A stretch of DNA of 64,000 nucleotides from Azorinus chamasolen (lineage: Eukaryota; Mollusca; Bivalvia; Cardiida; Solecurtidae): positions 71,416,371-71,480,370 of the forward strand of contig OY755246.1 of NCBI GenBank assembly GCA_963576725.1, read 5' to 3'. A program made the translations under genes and the position numbers. This document shows, one piece after another, positions 21,901-32,371 of the stretch. Position 1 is the first letter of the stretch. Every line of letters begins with the position of its first letter. Under the pieces are notes generated by a model. The model did no database searches, had not been told where the DNA came from, and was given only the letters and a program-made list of their open reading frames with translations.

Positions 21901-22212
21901 TAGTATTTTACTTGTTGAATATTCATCTATGAAATAATGACTGTATGAATATTAATTAGCTGAATGTTTATAACAGCATTATGAACAAGGGAAGATTTAA
22001 GGATGGCAGGTACTGTAGAATCAAGATTTATAAGGATGGCAGATACTGTAGAACATCTATGGCAGATACTGTAGAATATCTATGGCAGATACTGTAGAAT
22101 ATCTATGGCAGATACTATGGTAGAATCAAAATGTATATTATTTCAAATCAAACAGAGCAAACCGAATTAGGGTCTATTCTGTTTGCAAAAGTGTTAAAAA
22201 GGTGTGAGGTAA
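21901..22212 (+). mobile_element. PalA element with 23-bp array
   Basis: It directly follows the 40-bp satellite. GTTGAATATTCATC and AATATTAATTAGCTGAATG lead to about five copies of ATGGCAGATACTGTAGAATA (22005-22124). These are amplified copies of its own GGCAGAAACTGTAGAATC segment. Then AAACAGAGCAAACCG and GGGTCTATTCTGTTTGC. Confidence 0.85.
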
Positions 22213-22549
22213 AATGATCAATTGGTGTTGCTGATAAGGGGGAGTATTTCAGATGGTAAATGCTTATTTCTTATTTATAAACAGTTGTGACTACTCATTA
22301 GGATATACTCTTTAAAATGGTTCTATTAAAATGAGTAGTCAAACATATTGCTTCAATCGGGGAAATGAAGAATATATGTTTAGAAAATGTTTAGGCATCA
22401 GCTTTTATCTATAGCACTGAGTTCATATGTAGCCATTCTGTTCCATATCTAAATTTCTGTCCCAAATCACTATTTATGAGTTTTAATCCAACACACTGAC
22501 CAATGTTAGTGGAAAGTATTTTCACTTCTTGTCCAACCAGACACTGAGA
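22213..22549. other. No recognisable feature
   Basis: AT-rich DNA without array or element ends. Confidence 0.5.
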
Positions 22550-22660
22550 GGACTACTAGTATATATACCCCGTAATGGAAAATAACTACTGGTATATATA
22601 TACCCCGTAATGGAAAATAACTACTGGTATATATTATACCCCGTAATGGAAAATATCTAC
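22550..22660. repeat. About 36-bp tandem repeat, 3 copies
   Basis: ACTACTGGTATATATATACC + CCGTAATGGAAAATA, with length variation in the TA run. Confidence 0.9.
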
Positions 22661-22979
22661 AAGTAGTTTACATCTTGTATGCTTTAATTCCATCCTGGTT
22701 ATACAGGGAACAAAAATCAATCTAGATAGTTTACAAGTTGTTTTGATTTCTTCCCTTGATAGAAGATTCTTACATTATTATTACAGTACTATTCATTTTT
22801 GCGGTTATGGCAGTGAGTAATATGATATACTTGATACAAAGGCCTGCCAGACATCAGAGAATTCACATCCATAAAATGCCTGCACACGTCAGCCAAGCAG
22901 GCCAGCTCAAGAAAACTTTTCACTTATCAGCTTCCACAATTTCCCATCACTTATGGTCAGACAAACTTAGGAAAAATAT

Positions 22980-23125
22980 TGCAAACCCAGATCAAACTGC
23001 TTCCAAAGGAACAATTTGAGATCAGGGTCTACTCTGTTTGCTACCCTATCAGTTTCATATAAAGTTAATGATAAAGAAATGGTACCAAATTGACTAATAA
23101 TTATTTAGCTTTACAGCAACTGAGA
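22980..23125 (+). mobile_element. PalM element fragment
   Basis: GCAAACCCAGATCAAACTGC and GAGATCAGGGTCTACTCTGT are the hairpin arms; GTTTGCTACCCTATCAG, a GGTACCAAATTGA segment and TTTAGCTTTACA follow, as in the copies at 26620 and 56430. Confidence 0.6.
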
Positions 23126-23365
23126 GAAGCGATTGGATGTACTATCATATATACAGATAATTTTGTTGGACATGAATTTACTAAGAGCTATATACAACTA
23201 TTCATGACAGGATTCTGTCCCCTAGTCATATTTCTTATGGCATATATAAATGTGTGAAAGTTGATGGGTCAAAGTTATAAATGTGCTAAGTTATTGATAA
23301 ATTTGTGAATCCTATATTTGTCAATATATCCATGAAAGAGTTATGGGCCTTACTTTGTCATCTTG

Positions 23366-23700
23366 TGACCAGTGTTGTACGACAGACCCCCAGCAAAGCT
23401 ATTGAAAAAGTGTCCTGATAACGGTTGTAAGTGGACACTTTTGTACGCACGTGATTCTTGTGGTTAAAACCTATCTACCTAGGATTTGAATTGGGTGAAC
23501 CAAGGGGAAAACATTGTGTACTCATTTGTGAAATATTCATTTTTAATCAAAATTAAAAGTCTACAACGTACTGTCGTACAAGTAAGATACTCGGCTACGC
23601 CTCGGACACGTCTTCGGTCATGCGAACAAACTGTCCTGATAACGGTTGTAAGAAGACACTTTGGTAGTAAGACTCGTACTGTATCTATTACTTACAGTGG
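23366..23700. other. Fold-back region with a duplicated hairpin
   Basis: TGTCCTGATAACGGTTGTAA occurs at 23411 and 23632. In the first copy it sits in a 10-bp hairpin AAAAGTGTCC/GGACACTTTT (23406-23442). TTGTACGAC (23375-23383) and GTCGTACAA (23573-23581) are an outer inverted pair. It is richer in CG dinucleotides than its surroundings. Identity unknown. Confidence 0.5.
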
Positions 23701-23819
23701 ATCTAGTGTACATTAACACCTCACTATTGCAACCATTTAAAGAATAAACACGATGAGATATACATGTAAGTGCAGGTAGTTGCTTAATTTGTGCCAGGTG
23801 AACTAAAAACAAGAATTGG

Positions 23820-23915
23820 TCTCCCTTTAAGTGGATCCTATAGGAGCCATCTGATCTGGGTTTACTGTTTGCAAATATGTGAAAAAGCATTTAATATATG
23901 AGGGAAAGGGCTAAT
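23820..23915 (+). mobile_element. PalA right half
   Basis: GGATCCTATAGGAGCCATCT, GATCTGGGTTTACTGTTTGC, and end ATATGAGGGAAAGGGCTAA. Confidence 0.75.
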
Positions 23916-23934
23916 ATATAAATATATATATATT

Positions 23935-24052
23935 TTATATAATTCTACAGTTTCTTCCAGGGAAGTTTGTGTTCTTGTGCTATTATAACAATTAACTTAA
24001 TTAATATTTATGATGCAATTTCTTACATAAATATTCATGGAGTAAAGAGTTC
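23935..24052 (-). mobile_element. PalA right half, opposite orientation
   Basis: ATAATTCTACAGTTTCTTCC, TTAATTAATATTTATGATGC, and TAAATATTCATGGAGTAAAG. No hairpin is present. Confidence 0.7.
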
Positions 24053-24242
24053 AGTTGAATACAGTCTCAAAATCAACTTGAAGTTTCCCTGCAATTGAAT
24101 GTATCTGAAAGTCATGACTGACAGTCATTATATATACAACTATCTTACTGTCAGAAACTCTTATTGATTATGTGAGTTTGTGATGGTTTAAATGGTGAAA
24201 CTTTATACCAGTACAGAGGAACCTCTTTGTGAATAAGCATTG

Positions 24243-24815
24243 ATGTCCTGTAAAACAGGTGGCTGCTTTCTGCAGTGTCCTGTTAAACAGCTGGCCACTT
24301 TCTGGAGTGTCCTGTTAAACAGGTGGTCACTTTCTGGAGTGTCCTGTTAAACAGGTGGCCGCTTTCTGCAGTGTCCTGTTAAACAGCTGGCCACTTTCTG
24401 GAGTGTCCTGTTAAACAGGTGGCCACTTTCTGGAGTGTCCTGTTAAACAGCTGGCCACTTTCTGCAGTGTCCTGTTAAACAGGTGGCCACTTTCTGTGTC
24501 CTGTTAAACAGGTGGCCGCTTTCTGCAGTGTCCTGTTAAACAGCTGGCCACTTTCTGGAGTGTCCTGTTAAACAGGTGGCAGCTTTCTGGAGTGTCCTGT
24601 TAAACAGCTGGCCTCTTTCTGGAGTGTCCTTTTAAACAGCTGGCCACTTTCTGGAGTGTCCTGTTAAACAGCTGGTCACTTTCTGGAGTGTCCTGTTAAA
24701 CAGCTGGTCACTTTCTGGAGTGTCCTGTTAAACAGCTGGCCACTTTCTGGAGTGTCCTGTTAAACAGGTGGCCGCTTTCTGCAGTGTCCTGTTAAACAGC
24801 TGGCCACTTTCTGCA
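24243..24815. repeat. 32-bp tandem array, about 18 copies
   Basis: GTGTCCTGTTAAACAGCTGG + CCACTTTCTGGA, with AGGTGG/AGCTGG and TGCAG/TGGAG variants. CCTGTTAAACAGG is nearly palindromic in each unit. ACAGGTGGCNGCTT recalls the TcJ internal arm, a weak similarity. Confidence 0.96.
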
Positions 24816-24835
24816 TAACTTTCTTTCTACATTAA

Positions 24836-24975
24836 CCCTTACAGCCTGGGACCTGAGTCACTTATGTCCTTTGCAAACAGTGTAGACCCAGATGAGAGGG
24901 TTCTTAGAGGTTCTGCACTGTTTGTCATGTTACACTTTTCAGTAGAAACATTCCTAAATATTCACCATAAGGGTT
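24836..24975 (+). mobile_element. PalK element, right end missing
   Basis: TTAA 24832-24835, CCCTTACAGCCTGGG, TTTGCAAACAGTGTAGACCC, then a hairpin that has lost most of its right arm, and TTCACCATAAGG. A PalA follows. Confidence 0.75.
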
Positions 24976-24992
24976 CAGTTACTATCTGTTAA

Positions 24993-25321
24993 ACCTTTAC
25001 CTCATGAATATTCATGTAAGAAATTATGACATCATGAATATTAGTTTAGATGAAGTTTTAGAATAACATAAAAATACAGGAACGTAGGTAGAATCGTACA
25101 TATATATCATTCCATAGGCAACCAGAGCAGTCCCTGACGTGAGACACCTCCTACACAATACAGGAATGTTGGGCCATGGTAGAATCATATACATGTATCA
25201 TTATATATACCATTGAATGGGCAACCAGAGCAGTTCCTGACCATGAGTCCTATAGAATCTGTCTGACCTGGATCTACTCTTTATACAAAGACTTCAAAAT
25301 GTGTGTCTATTTCAGAAAGGG
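24993..25321 (+). mobile_element. PalA element with internal duplication
   Basis: TTAA 24989-24992 and 25322-25325, CTTTACCTCATGAATATTCA start, AGAAAGGG end. The block from the GTAGAATC segment to the hairpin is present twice (near 25090 and 25190, each with GCAACCAGAGCAGT). Confidence 0.8.
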
Positions 25322-25439
25322 TTAAATATCAAATATAAGGGTTCTTTAGAGTGGTCAATGTAGAATGGTTTTACTCTAAAACAATTAAATACTTTATTAA
25401 TCCACTTTCAAACTAGAATCATTTTTGATACAAAAACTG

Positions 25440-26463
25440 ATGTCTCCCCCACACAGACAAAAAATTTCAATGTCCCATAACTCTGCTGAAAATCATTAAT
25501 CGGGAACAGGAAAAAAATATGCACATCTACGCATGGTGCTGATAAATCCTATGTTTCATGAAAATTCAACCAAAGATTTTGGAGAAACAATGTGGACAAA
25601 ATTTTCCATGTAAAAAAGTCCCATTACTGCAGCAAATCATCAAACTGGAATAAGATATGCACAACAAGGCATGGTGCTGATCAATCCTATGAAATTTCAT
25701 GAATATCTGATTAAAGGTTTTCCATGCGGACAGAATTTCAAAACAATAATTATTGTAAAAGTCCCATAACTCTGAAATAAATCAGGGGCAATAACTCCAA
25801 TACTATTAAAGCCAGTGTTATGGAACTTGTGCATGACATTTACTTCCACCATGCTCTTTCCATAAATGAAATGTTATGCAAATAGAATCAGTAGAACAGG
25901 AGTTATGTTTTTGGACAAAAATATGTAACAAAGGGTAATAACTCCCCAAAACATTGAAACCAGAGTTATGACCCTTGTACATGACACTTCCTCTCATCAT
26001 GCTCTTCCATGTATGAAGTTTCAATCCAATGGCATGAGCCATATAGGAGTTATCAACAAGAAAGTGTGGTAGAAATATACAAGGGGCAATAACTCTGATT
26101 TTATTGAAGCCAGAGTTATTGACCTTGTGCATGACACTTCCTCTCATTATACTCTTTCCATATACATGTATGAAGTTTCAACCAACTGGCATCAGGCATA
26201 TAGGAGTAATCGTCCGGACAAGAAAGTGTGAAAAAATGTACAAGGGGCAACAACTCTAATATTATAGAATCCAGAGTTATGGACCTTGTGCATGACACTT
26301 CCTCTTATTATACTCTTTCAATATATGAAATTTTAACCATCTGGCATACAGGAGTCATCGTCCAGACAATTCAGTTTGACCGACAGATAGACAGACGGAT
26401 GGACAGACAGACGACTCTTACAAAAACAATATGTCTCGCCCATATAAATATAGGGGGAGACAT
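25440..26463. mobile_element. IntH: element with 11-bp inverted ends and ~150-bp internal units
   Basis: Perfect terminal inverted pair ATGTCTCCCCC (25440-25450) and GGGGGAGACAT (26453-26463). Internal units open AGGGGCAATAACTC near 25784, 25931, 26081 and 26243 and contain CCAGAGTTATGGACCTTGTG + CATGACACTTCC. A GACAGACGGATGGACAGACA run precedes the right end. No transposase frame. Confidence 0.8.
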
Positions 26464-26580
26464 AATTAGATACAGCAATTGTAAAAAACTTCAGCAAACT
26501 TGTTTCATACATACAATATACTCTTAAACAAATAATATTAAATATTTATTCATAAAATCCAAAAATACCCTAATTACCCT

Positions 26581-26609
26581 CAGACAGACAGACAGACAGA
26601 CAGACAGAC
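26581..26609. repeat. (CAGA)7 microsatellite
   Basis: Seven CAGA copies plus one base, just after TAATTACCCT. Confidence 0.93.
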
Positions 26610-26619
26610 TCTCAGACAA

Positions 26620-26760
26620 CACAAAGAGTGCCGACCAAGATCAAACAGCTCCTGAAAGAGTTGATTGAGCAGTCTACTTTATTTGCTACTATCAGGTCTA
26701 ATTTGAAATGATCAAAATGATACCAAATTCCTTTATTTAGATTTACAAACAGGTGAATAA
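26620..26760 (+). mobile_element. PalM fragment
   Basis: AGATCAAACAGCTCCTGAAA and GAGTTGATTGAGCAGTCTAC arms, TATTTGCTACTATCAGGTC, then AATGATACCAAATTCC and TTTACAAACAG. Confidence 0.65.
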
Positions 26761-27036
26761 GGGACACTGGTTTCTAAATACTCACTGTTGGAGTTATCAT
26801 CAGTAAATCATGCATTGTTTATACTGCCTATGTTCTTGCCAGCAATCCAAACAATCTATCCAAATGGGAATCATCAAATTGTTACAACAAGAGCTTAATT
26901 GTTCAATATCTGAACAGTTTCCAGTATGGAGGAACTGTGCAGTCTCAAAATGGAAAACTTTATTGCATAAATATGACCAAATATTTAGAGAATTATTACA
27001 CAAGGCATCAGGTGTGGCTGGCGATAATATAAAGCT

Positions 27037-27205
27037 GGTTAACGATTCACTCTGCACTGGTTAACGATTCACTCTGCACTGGTTAACGATTCACTCTGCA
27101 CGATTCACTCTGCACTGGTTAACGATTCACTCTGCACTGGTTAACGATTCACTCTGCACTGGTTAACGATTCACTCTGCACTGGTTAACGATTCACTCTG
27201 CACTT
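27037..27205. repeat. 22-bp tandem array, about 7.5 copies
   Basis: GGTTAACGATTCACTCTGCA + CT. One unit is shortened to CGATTCACTCTGCA near 27100. Confidence 0.95.
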
Positions 27206-27226
27206 GTTCATTCTGAACATGCTTAA

Positions 27227-27455
27227 CACTTTATCTGATAGAGCCACTTTTATGCCTTTGCAAACAAAGTAGACTCAGATCCAATGTGGCTCCTATAGGA
27301 GCAATCAGACCAGGCTCAGACTGCTCTGTTGTTTATGAAATAATATAGATCAGATCATACAGTGTCTACCATGACTGAAATCTCCTATGTTCATATACCA
27401 TGATAAAAAATTCAGCTAATAGCTATTCATCATGGTATATTCATGAAGTAAATGA
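27227..27455 (-). mobile_element. PalA element
   Basis: TTAA 27223-27226 and 27456-27459. CACTTTATCTG start, TGCCTTTGCAAACAAAGTAG, hairpin TGGCTCCTATAGGAGCAATC, and end ATATTCATGAAGTAAATGA. Confidence 0.8.
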
Positions 27456-27599
27456 TTAATTCTGCAGTCTCTTTCAATTCTTTCACATAGTTTGTCGAAG
27501 ATGTCTTTCTAGGAACCCTGTCAGTCTTACAGTTGGGATCCTCAGATACAAGGTTACTTGGAGGTCACACGCCTTTTGAGACAGGACAGTAACTGCTGT

Positions 27600-28390
27600 C
27601 CTAATGGCTAAGTACCTAAACACTGTGCTTGGACAATTGTCAAAAAATATAAGCACTGTGTAGACAATTGTCCTAATAGCTAAGTAACGAAACACAGTGC
27701 CTGAACAATTGTACTAATGGCTAAGTAACTGCAAACACAGTCCCTAAACAGTTGTCCTAATGGCTATGTACCTAAACACAGTGCCTAAACAATTATCCTA
27801 CTGGCTATGTACCTTAATACAGTGCCTAAACAATTATCCTAATGGCTATGTACCTAAACACAGTGCCTAAACAATTATCCTACTGGCTATGTACCTTAAT
27901 ACAGTGCCTAAACAGTTGTCCTAATGGCTATGTACCTTAATACAGTGCCTAAACAGTTGTCCTAATGGCTATGTACCTAAACACAGTGCCTAAACAATTA
28001 TCCTACTGGCTATGTACCTTAATACAGTGCCTAAACAATTATCCTACTGGCTATGTACCTTAATACAGTGCCTAAACAATTATCCTAATGGCTATGTACC
28101 TAAACACAGTGCCTAAACAATTATCCTAATGGCTATGTATCTTAATACAGTGCCTAAACAGTTGTCGTAATGGCTATGTACCTAAATACAGTGCCTAAAC
28201 AATTATCCTAATGGCTATGTACCTTATTGCAGTGCCTAAAACAATTATCCTACTGGCTATGTACCTTATTGCAGTGCCTAAACAATTATCCTAATGGCTA
28301 TGTACCTTATTGCAGTGCCTAGACAACTATTTTAATGACAAAGTACTACCTGGACAATTGTCCTTATGGTTAAGTATTGTCTAGACTAGT
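27600..28390. repeat. 41-bp tandem array, about 18 copies plus decayed ends
   Basis: CTAATGGCTATGTACCTAAA + CACAGTGCCTAAACAATTATC. Variants CTACTGG, CTTAATA and CAGTTGT recur in short blocks. Units before 27720 and after 28330 are clearly more diverged. Confidence 0.95.
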
Positions 28391-28394
28391 AATG

Positions 28395-28591
28395 CAACCT
28401 TTTCAAGGTCAAATATTCATGACAGAAATAATGATATGAATATTAATATGGCAGAAACTGTAGAATCAGATCTGTATAATTCTGTAAGTAAATTAGCAGA
28501 GCAGATCCTAGTTAGACAGCTCCTATAGTAGTTACCTGATCTGGTTCTACTCTGTTTGCAAAGGCATGATGCATCTGTATCAGGTAAAGGG
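28395..28591 (+). mobile_element. PalA element
   Basis: AATATTCATGACAGAAATAA, ATGGCAGAAACTGTAGAATC, hairpin GACAGCTCCTATAGTAGTTA, and end GGTAAAGGG before TTAA 28592-28595. It follows the 41-bp array directly. Confidence 0.8.
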
Positions 28592-28632
28592 TTAAATATA
28601 TTTGAACTGCTCTGGAGCTTTGGACCATCCAG

Positions 28633-28845
28633 AAGTAAAACCTCGCTAAACCGCAATTCTACTAGAGAAGAATTTAAGATACTTTCAGGCAGGTGACTGC
28701 TTAATGCAGGGTGAATGTCATGCAGAAAGCTCCTCTAGGAGCTTTCTGCATGACTTTCACCCTGCCACCTGTCTTTCACCCTGCCACCTGTCTCCAAGAC
28801 TGATATTTATATTGAATTGTATGTGTGGTTTAGAGAGGTTTTACT
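28633..28845. mobile_element. TcJ element, complete
   Basis: Inverted ends AGTAAAACCTCGCTAAACC and GGTTTAGAGAGGTTTTACT match at 18 of 19 positions. The centre is a 50-bp palindrome (28711-28760) with 24-bp arms, one mismatch and a 2-nt loop (CATGCAGAAAGCTCCT/AGGAGCTTTCTGCATG inside). TTTCACCCTGCCACCTGTC is duplicated in the right half. Ends of this type suggest a Tc1/mariner MITE. Confidence 0.85.
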
Positions 28846-30244
28846 TTAGAGTCAATGAGACATGATCAACAGCTGTACCAGACAGGTTTCACCACCATCA
28901 TCTTGTTTCAATTACACTAATTGCCTTGACCTCGGTTTTTTAATGACCATTAGAATCATATTTCATTTTCTATAGTTCTCTAGGACAACACATGGTGGAA
29001 TATTCAAGTAATTTATATGCATGACTGAACCAAAAAAGGACGAATGACTGGACTGGCCTAATTACAAGAATATTATACCAGAATCCACCTGGACTGGTCT
29101 AATTACTAGAATATACCAGAATCCACCTGTATGTTACTGGAATTGACCCATTGAAGCCATAATATTTTTTAATTTTAAGTGAATAATTAATTTGGAAGTA
29201 AAAAGGCGTCATTTTTGTATAAATATGTGATAACACACTGAGTTTTTATGTTAATTGCTTAATTTCATCAGACCTATTCTATAAATTTTCGCATGTGAAT
29301 GAGTCATGCTCTTACCAGAATTAACATTGAACACTTTGCATGTGGATACAATTCAAAATGGGTTTACCAAACTACCACAAATATTCCATTTCTATATTGA
29401 TTCATACAAAATAATGTGAATTCTTGTAAACCTCCAGTCAATGAAGGTGTATGGGGCAAAGGGAAAACACTGATCACATCTAAAACTGCTGTTTATGCAA
29501 TCGTTTCATCATGTTTTAGTTTGTGCCTTCTGCTTTGTACCAGTGCGAAAATTAACTTTTTCTGCAATATCGAAAAAATTCATGATTACAAACTGGCAGT
29601 TCTTACGAATATGAATACTTTACACAAAATTTATCAGCATAAAGTTTATTTTCTAATAGAATTGCCAAATACACATGCAAGTGACTGTTAAATTCACTGG
29701 CAAAATGCTTTTTCAACTCACATTTTAAGAGTATGCGGGTGCTAATTTTCGAGCCCTGAAACCGTGCAATTTTCACATTGAATGTTAAATTTTGTGTCAG
29801 ATTCCAACTGTTTTCAGTCAAAAATATGAATAAACATCATATGGAAGCTGTAATAGTTCTTATTATAGTTGATTCTGGTAACACATGTCGATTCTAGTAG
29901 GCTGATTCCGATTAATCATGTGACCTTCAAAATGGGTGTGAACTGTTGTGAATCACTGGCCACCCGTTGGGTTATTGTTGTTTTTTTTATGAAATACTGG
30001 ATGCAAATTCATTCACTTCAAAAAAGGATGTTATCATATAATCATACGTCGGAAATATAAAATGATATTCAATCATGCAGTATTTACAAGAATATGATGA
30101 ATTACTTTAAAACTGCTTCCAATACAGACAAAACTTCTCTGTCTCAGTAAATTTCCAATTGTAAGCATTGATAATTTCATCCTTCAGAGGTTGTTCTTAC
30201 CCAAACACAAAAGACTATACTATACCGTAATAACCCGAAGTATT
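28846..30244. other. Longest quiet tract; one 38-bp duplication
   Basis: Only a two-copy repeat (GGACTGGTCTAATTAC..ACCAGAATCCACCT, 29048-29125) is visible. Frames at 29416-29691 and 29603-29821 overlap on opposite strands, with no domain I recognise. Confidence 0.5.
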
Positions 30245-30302
30245 TGAAAAGAAAAACTTAGGCAAATAGTGCAGGCTCCAATCCACCGACTCCTACTGAA
30301 GC
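30245..30302 (+). mobile_element. PalM left arm at array edge
   Basis: GCAAATAGTGCAGGCTCC, AATCCACCGACTCCTACTGA and AGCTCTTTGAT form the start and turn of a PalM-like hairpin that runs into the 46-bp array. Confidence 0.55.
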
Positions 30303-31496
30303 TCTTTGATCCTGTTAGTCACTATCTACTACAACGTCTGTGTATAGCTCTTTGATCCTGTTAGTCACTATCTACTACAACGTCTGTGTATAGCTCTTTG
30401 ATCCTGTTAGTCACTATCTACTACAACGTCTGTGTATAGCTCTTTGATCAGGTTAGTCACTATCTACTACAACGTCTGTGTATAGCTCTTTGATCCTGTT
30501 AGTCACTATCTACTACAACGTCTGTGTATAGCTCTTTGATCAGGTTAGTCACTATCTACTACAACGTCTGTGTATAGCTCTTTGATCCTGTTAGTCACTA
30601 TCTACTACAACGTCTGTGTATAGCTCTTTGATCCTGTTAGTCACTATCTACTACAACGTCTGTGTATAGCTCTTTGATCCTGTTAGTCACTATCTACTAC
30701 AACGTCTGTGTATAGCTCTTTGATCAGGTTAGTCACTATCTACTACAACGTCTGTGTATAGCTCTTTGATCCTGTTAGTCACTATCTACTACAACGTCTG
30801 TGTATAGCTCTTTGATCCTGTTAGTCACTATTTACTACAACGTCTGTGTATAGCTCTTTGATCCTGTTAGTCACTATCTACTACAACGTCTGTGTATAGC
30901 TCTTTGATCCTGTTAGTCACTATTTACTACAACGTCTGTGTATAGCTCTTTGATCCTGTTAGTCACTATCTACTACAACGTCTGTGTATAGCTCTTTGAT
31001 CAAGTTAGTCACTATCTACTACAACGTCTGTGTATAGCTCTTTGATCCTGTTAGTCACTATCTACTACAACGTCTGTGTATAGCTCTTTGATCCTGTTAG
31101 TCACTATTTACTACAACGTCTGTGTATAGCTCTTTGATCCTGTTAGTCACTATCTACTACAACGTCTGTGTATAGCTCTTTGATCCTGTTAGTCACTATC
31201 TACTACAACGTCTGTGTATAGCTCTTTGATCCTGTTAGTCACTATCTACTACAACGTCTGTGTATAGCTCTTTGATCCTGTTAGTCACTATTTACTACAA
31301 CGTCTGTGTATAGCTCTTTGATCCTGTTAGTCACTATCTACTACAACGTCTGTGTATAGCTCTTTGATCCTGTTAGTCACTATTTACTACAACGTCTGTG
31401 TATAGCTCTTTGATCCTGTTAGTCACTATTTACTACAACGTCTGTGTATAGCTCTTTGATCCTGTTAGTCACTATTTACTACAACGTCTGTGTATA
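30303..31496. repeat. 46-bp tandem array, 26 copies
   Basis: TCTTTGATCCTGTTAGTCAC + TATCTACTACAACGTCTGTG + TATAGC. GATCAGGTT occurs in units 4, 6 and 10 and GATCAAGTT in 16, all others having GATCCTGTT. TATTTAC replaces TATCTAC in units 12, 14, 18, 22 and 24-26. The array ends at the TTAA of a PalD element. Confidence 0.98.
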
Positions 31497-31500
31497 TTAA

Positions 31501-31696
31501 CTCATTCCCTCATGCTGACACCTTTGGAAACCATTGTGATAAATAGAGCATTTGTTACATAGGAGCAAATGTGTCATTCATCATAATGGTTTAAAAACTG
31601 CACAATTCTAAAATATACCTTTTTGCTAGTAAATGCTTCTTTTAGGTAGATTTGTTCAAAGAGGTTGGGTCTAAAAATAGCCTGTTGGGGAATGGG
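31501..31696 (+). mobile_element. PalD element, complete
   Basis: TTAA 31497-31500 and 31697-31700. CTCATTCCCTCATGC start and GGGGAATGGG end. Palindrome around ATAGGAGCAAATG within ACCATTGTGATAAAT/ATCATAATGGTTT. Confidence 0.88.
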
Positions 31697-31879
31697 TTAA
31701 AGCAGAAAATATAGTTCCAAACTTTGACTTATTCAGCTGTACAAACATGTAGAGAGGGACGACCCGAAGTCCAAATACTTTTGGCAACTAGTATATTTAT
31801 GATTGGTTATAACACCAAGCTTGTTACAACTGATCTACATGTCAAAAGCCAACCCGTTACCTGATGACTATTTATGTAA

Positions 31880-32075
31880 ATAAGAGCACCGCAAGCGGGT
31901 GCCAATGCTCGTCTGTCGTCATTGTCAAGATCAACATGCATACCAAAAATGAAGGTTGTAAATGAAAAATTAAAGAAGTTATGGTCGGACGAAGACGACA
32001 ACGATGACGACAACGCGGATGCCGGAGTAACGACAATAGCTCGTGATTTCTTCGAAACAGAAAAGCTAAAAATAA
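31880..32075 (+). mobile_element. Short non-autonomous element with end hairpins (SnI-like)
   Basis: GCACCGCAAGCGGGTGC hairpin near the start, a GACGAAGACGACAACGATGA run, and end TAGCTCGTGATTTCTTCG then CAGAAAAGCTAAAAAT. Same plan as SnI but different sequence. Confidence 0.6.
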
Positions 32076-32371
32076 TGGCATCATCATTACTGATTAAATA
32101 ATGATATCATTATTCCATGATATAACACAGAAACTACATGAATATTATTGCATATACAAACAGAGGAGATGCTACTCACACAGTTCCACCAAGAGCTGTC
32201 TAATCTTGCTCTACTCTGACAATGCATTAAAGACATTTTAAAAGATTAAAATTGTGACTATGAAAGGAGTAATTGTCATCTCATTTTGATGTAATGTGTC
32301 TGCAGAGATTAATCACGGACTTGCTCATAGTGTTGAAACAATTGGTATGCAATGATTCCATGGTTATAATT

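Noticed and set aside
25818..26527. Open frames in 25.8-26.5 kb
   Set aside because: All lie in the IntH internal units on overlapping strands.
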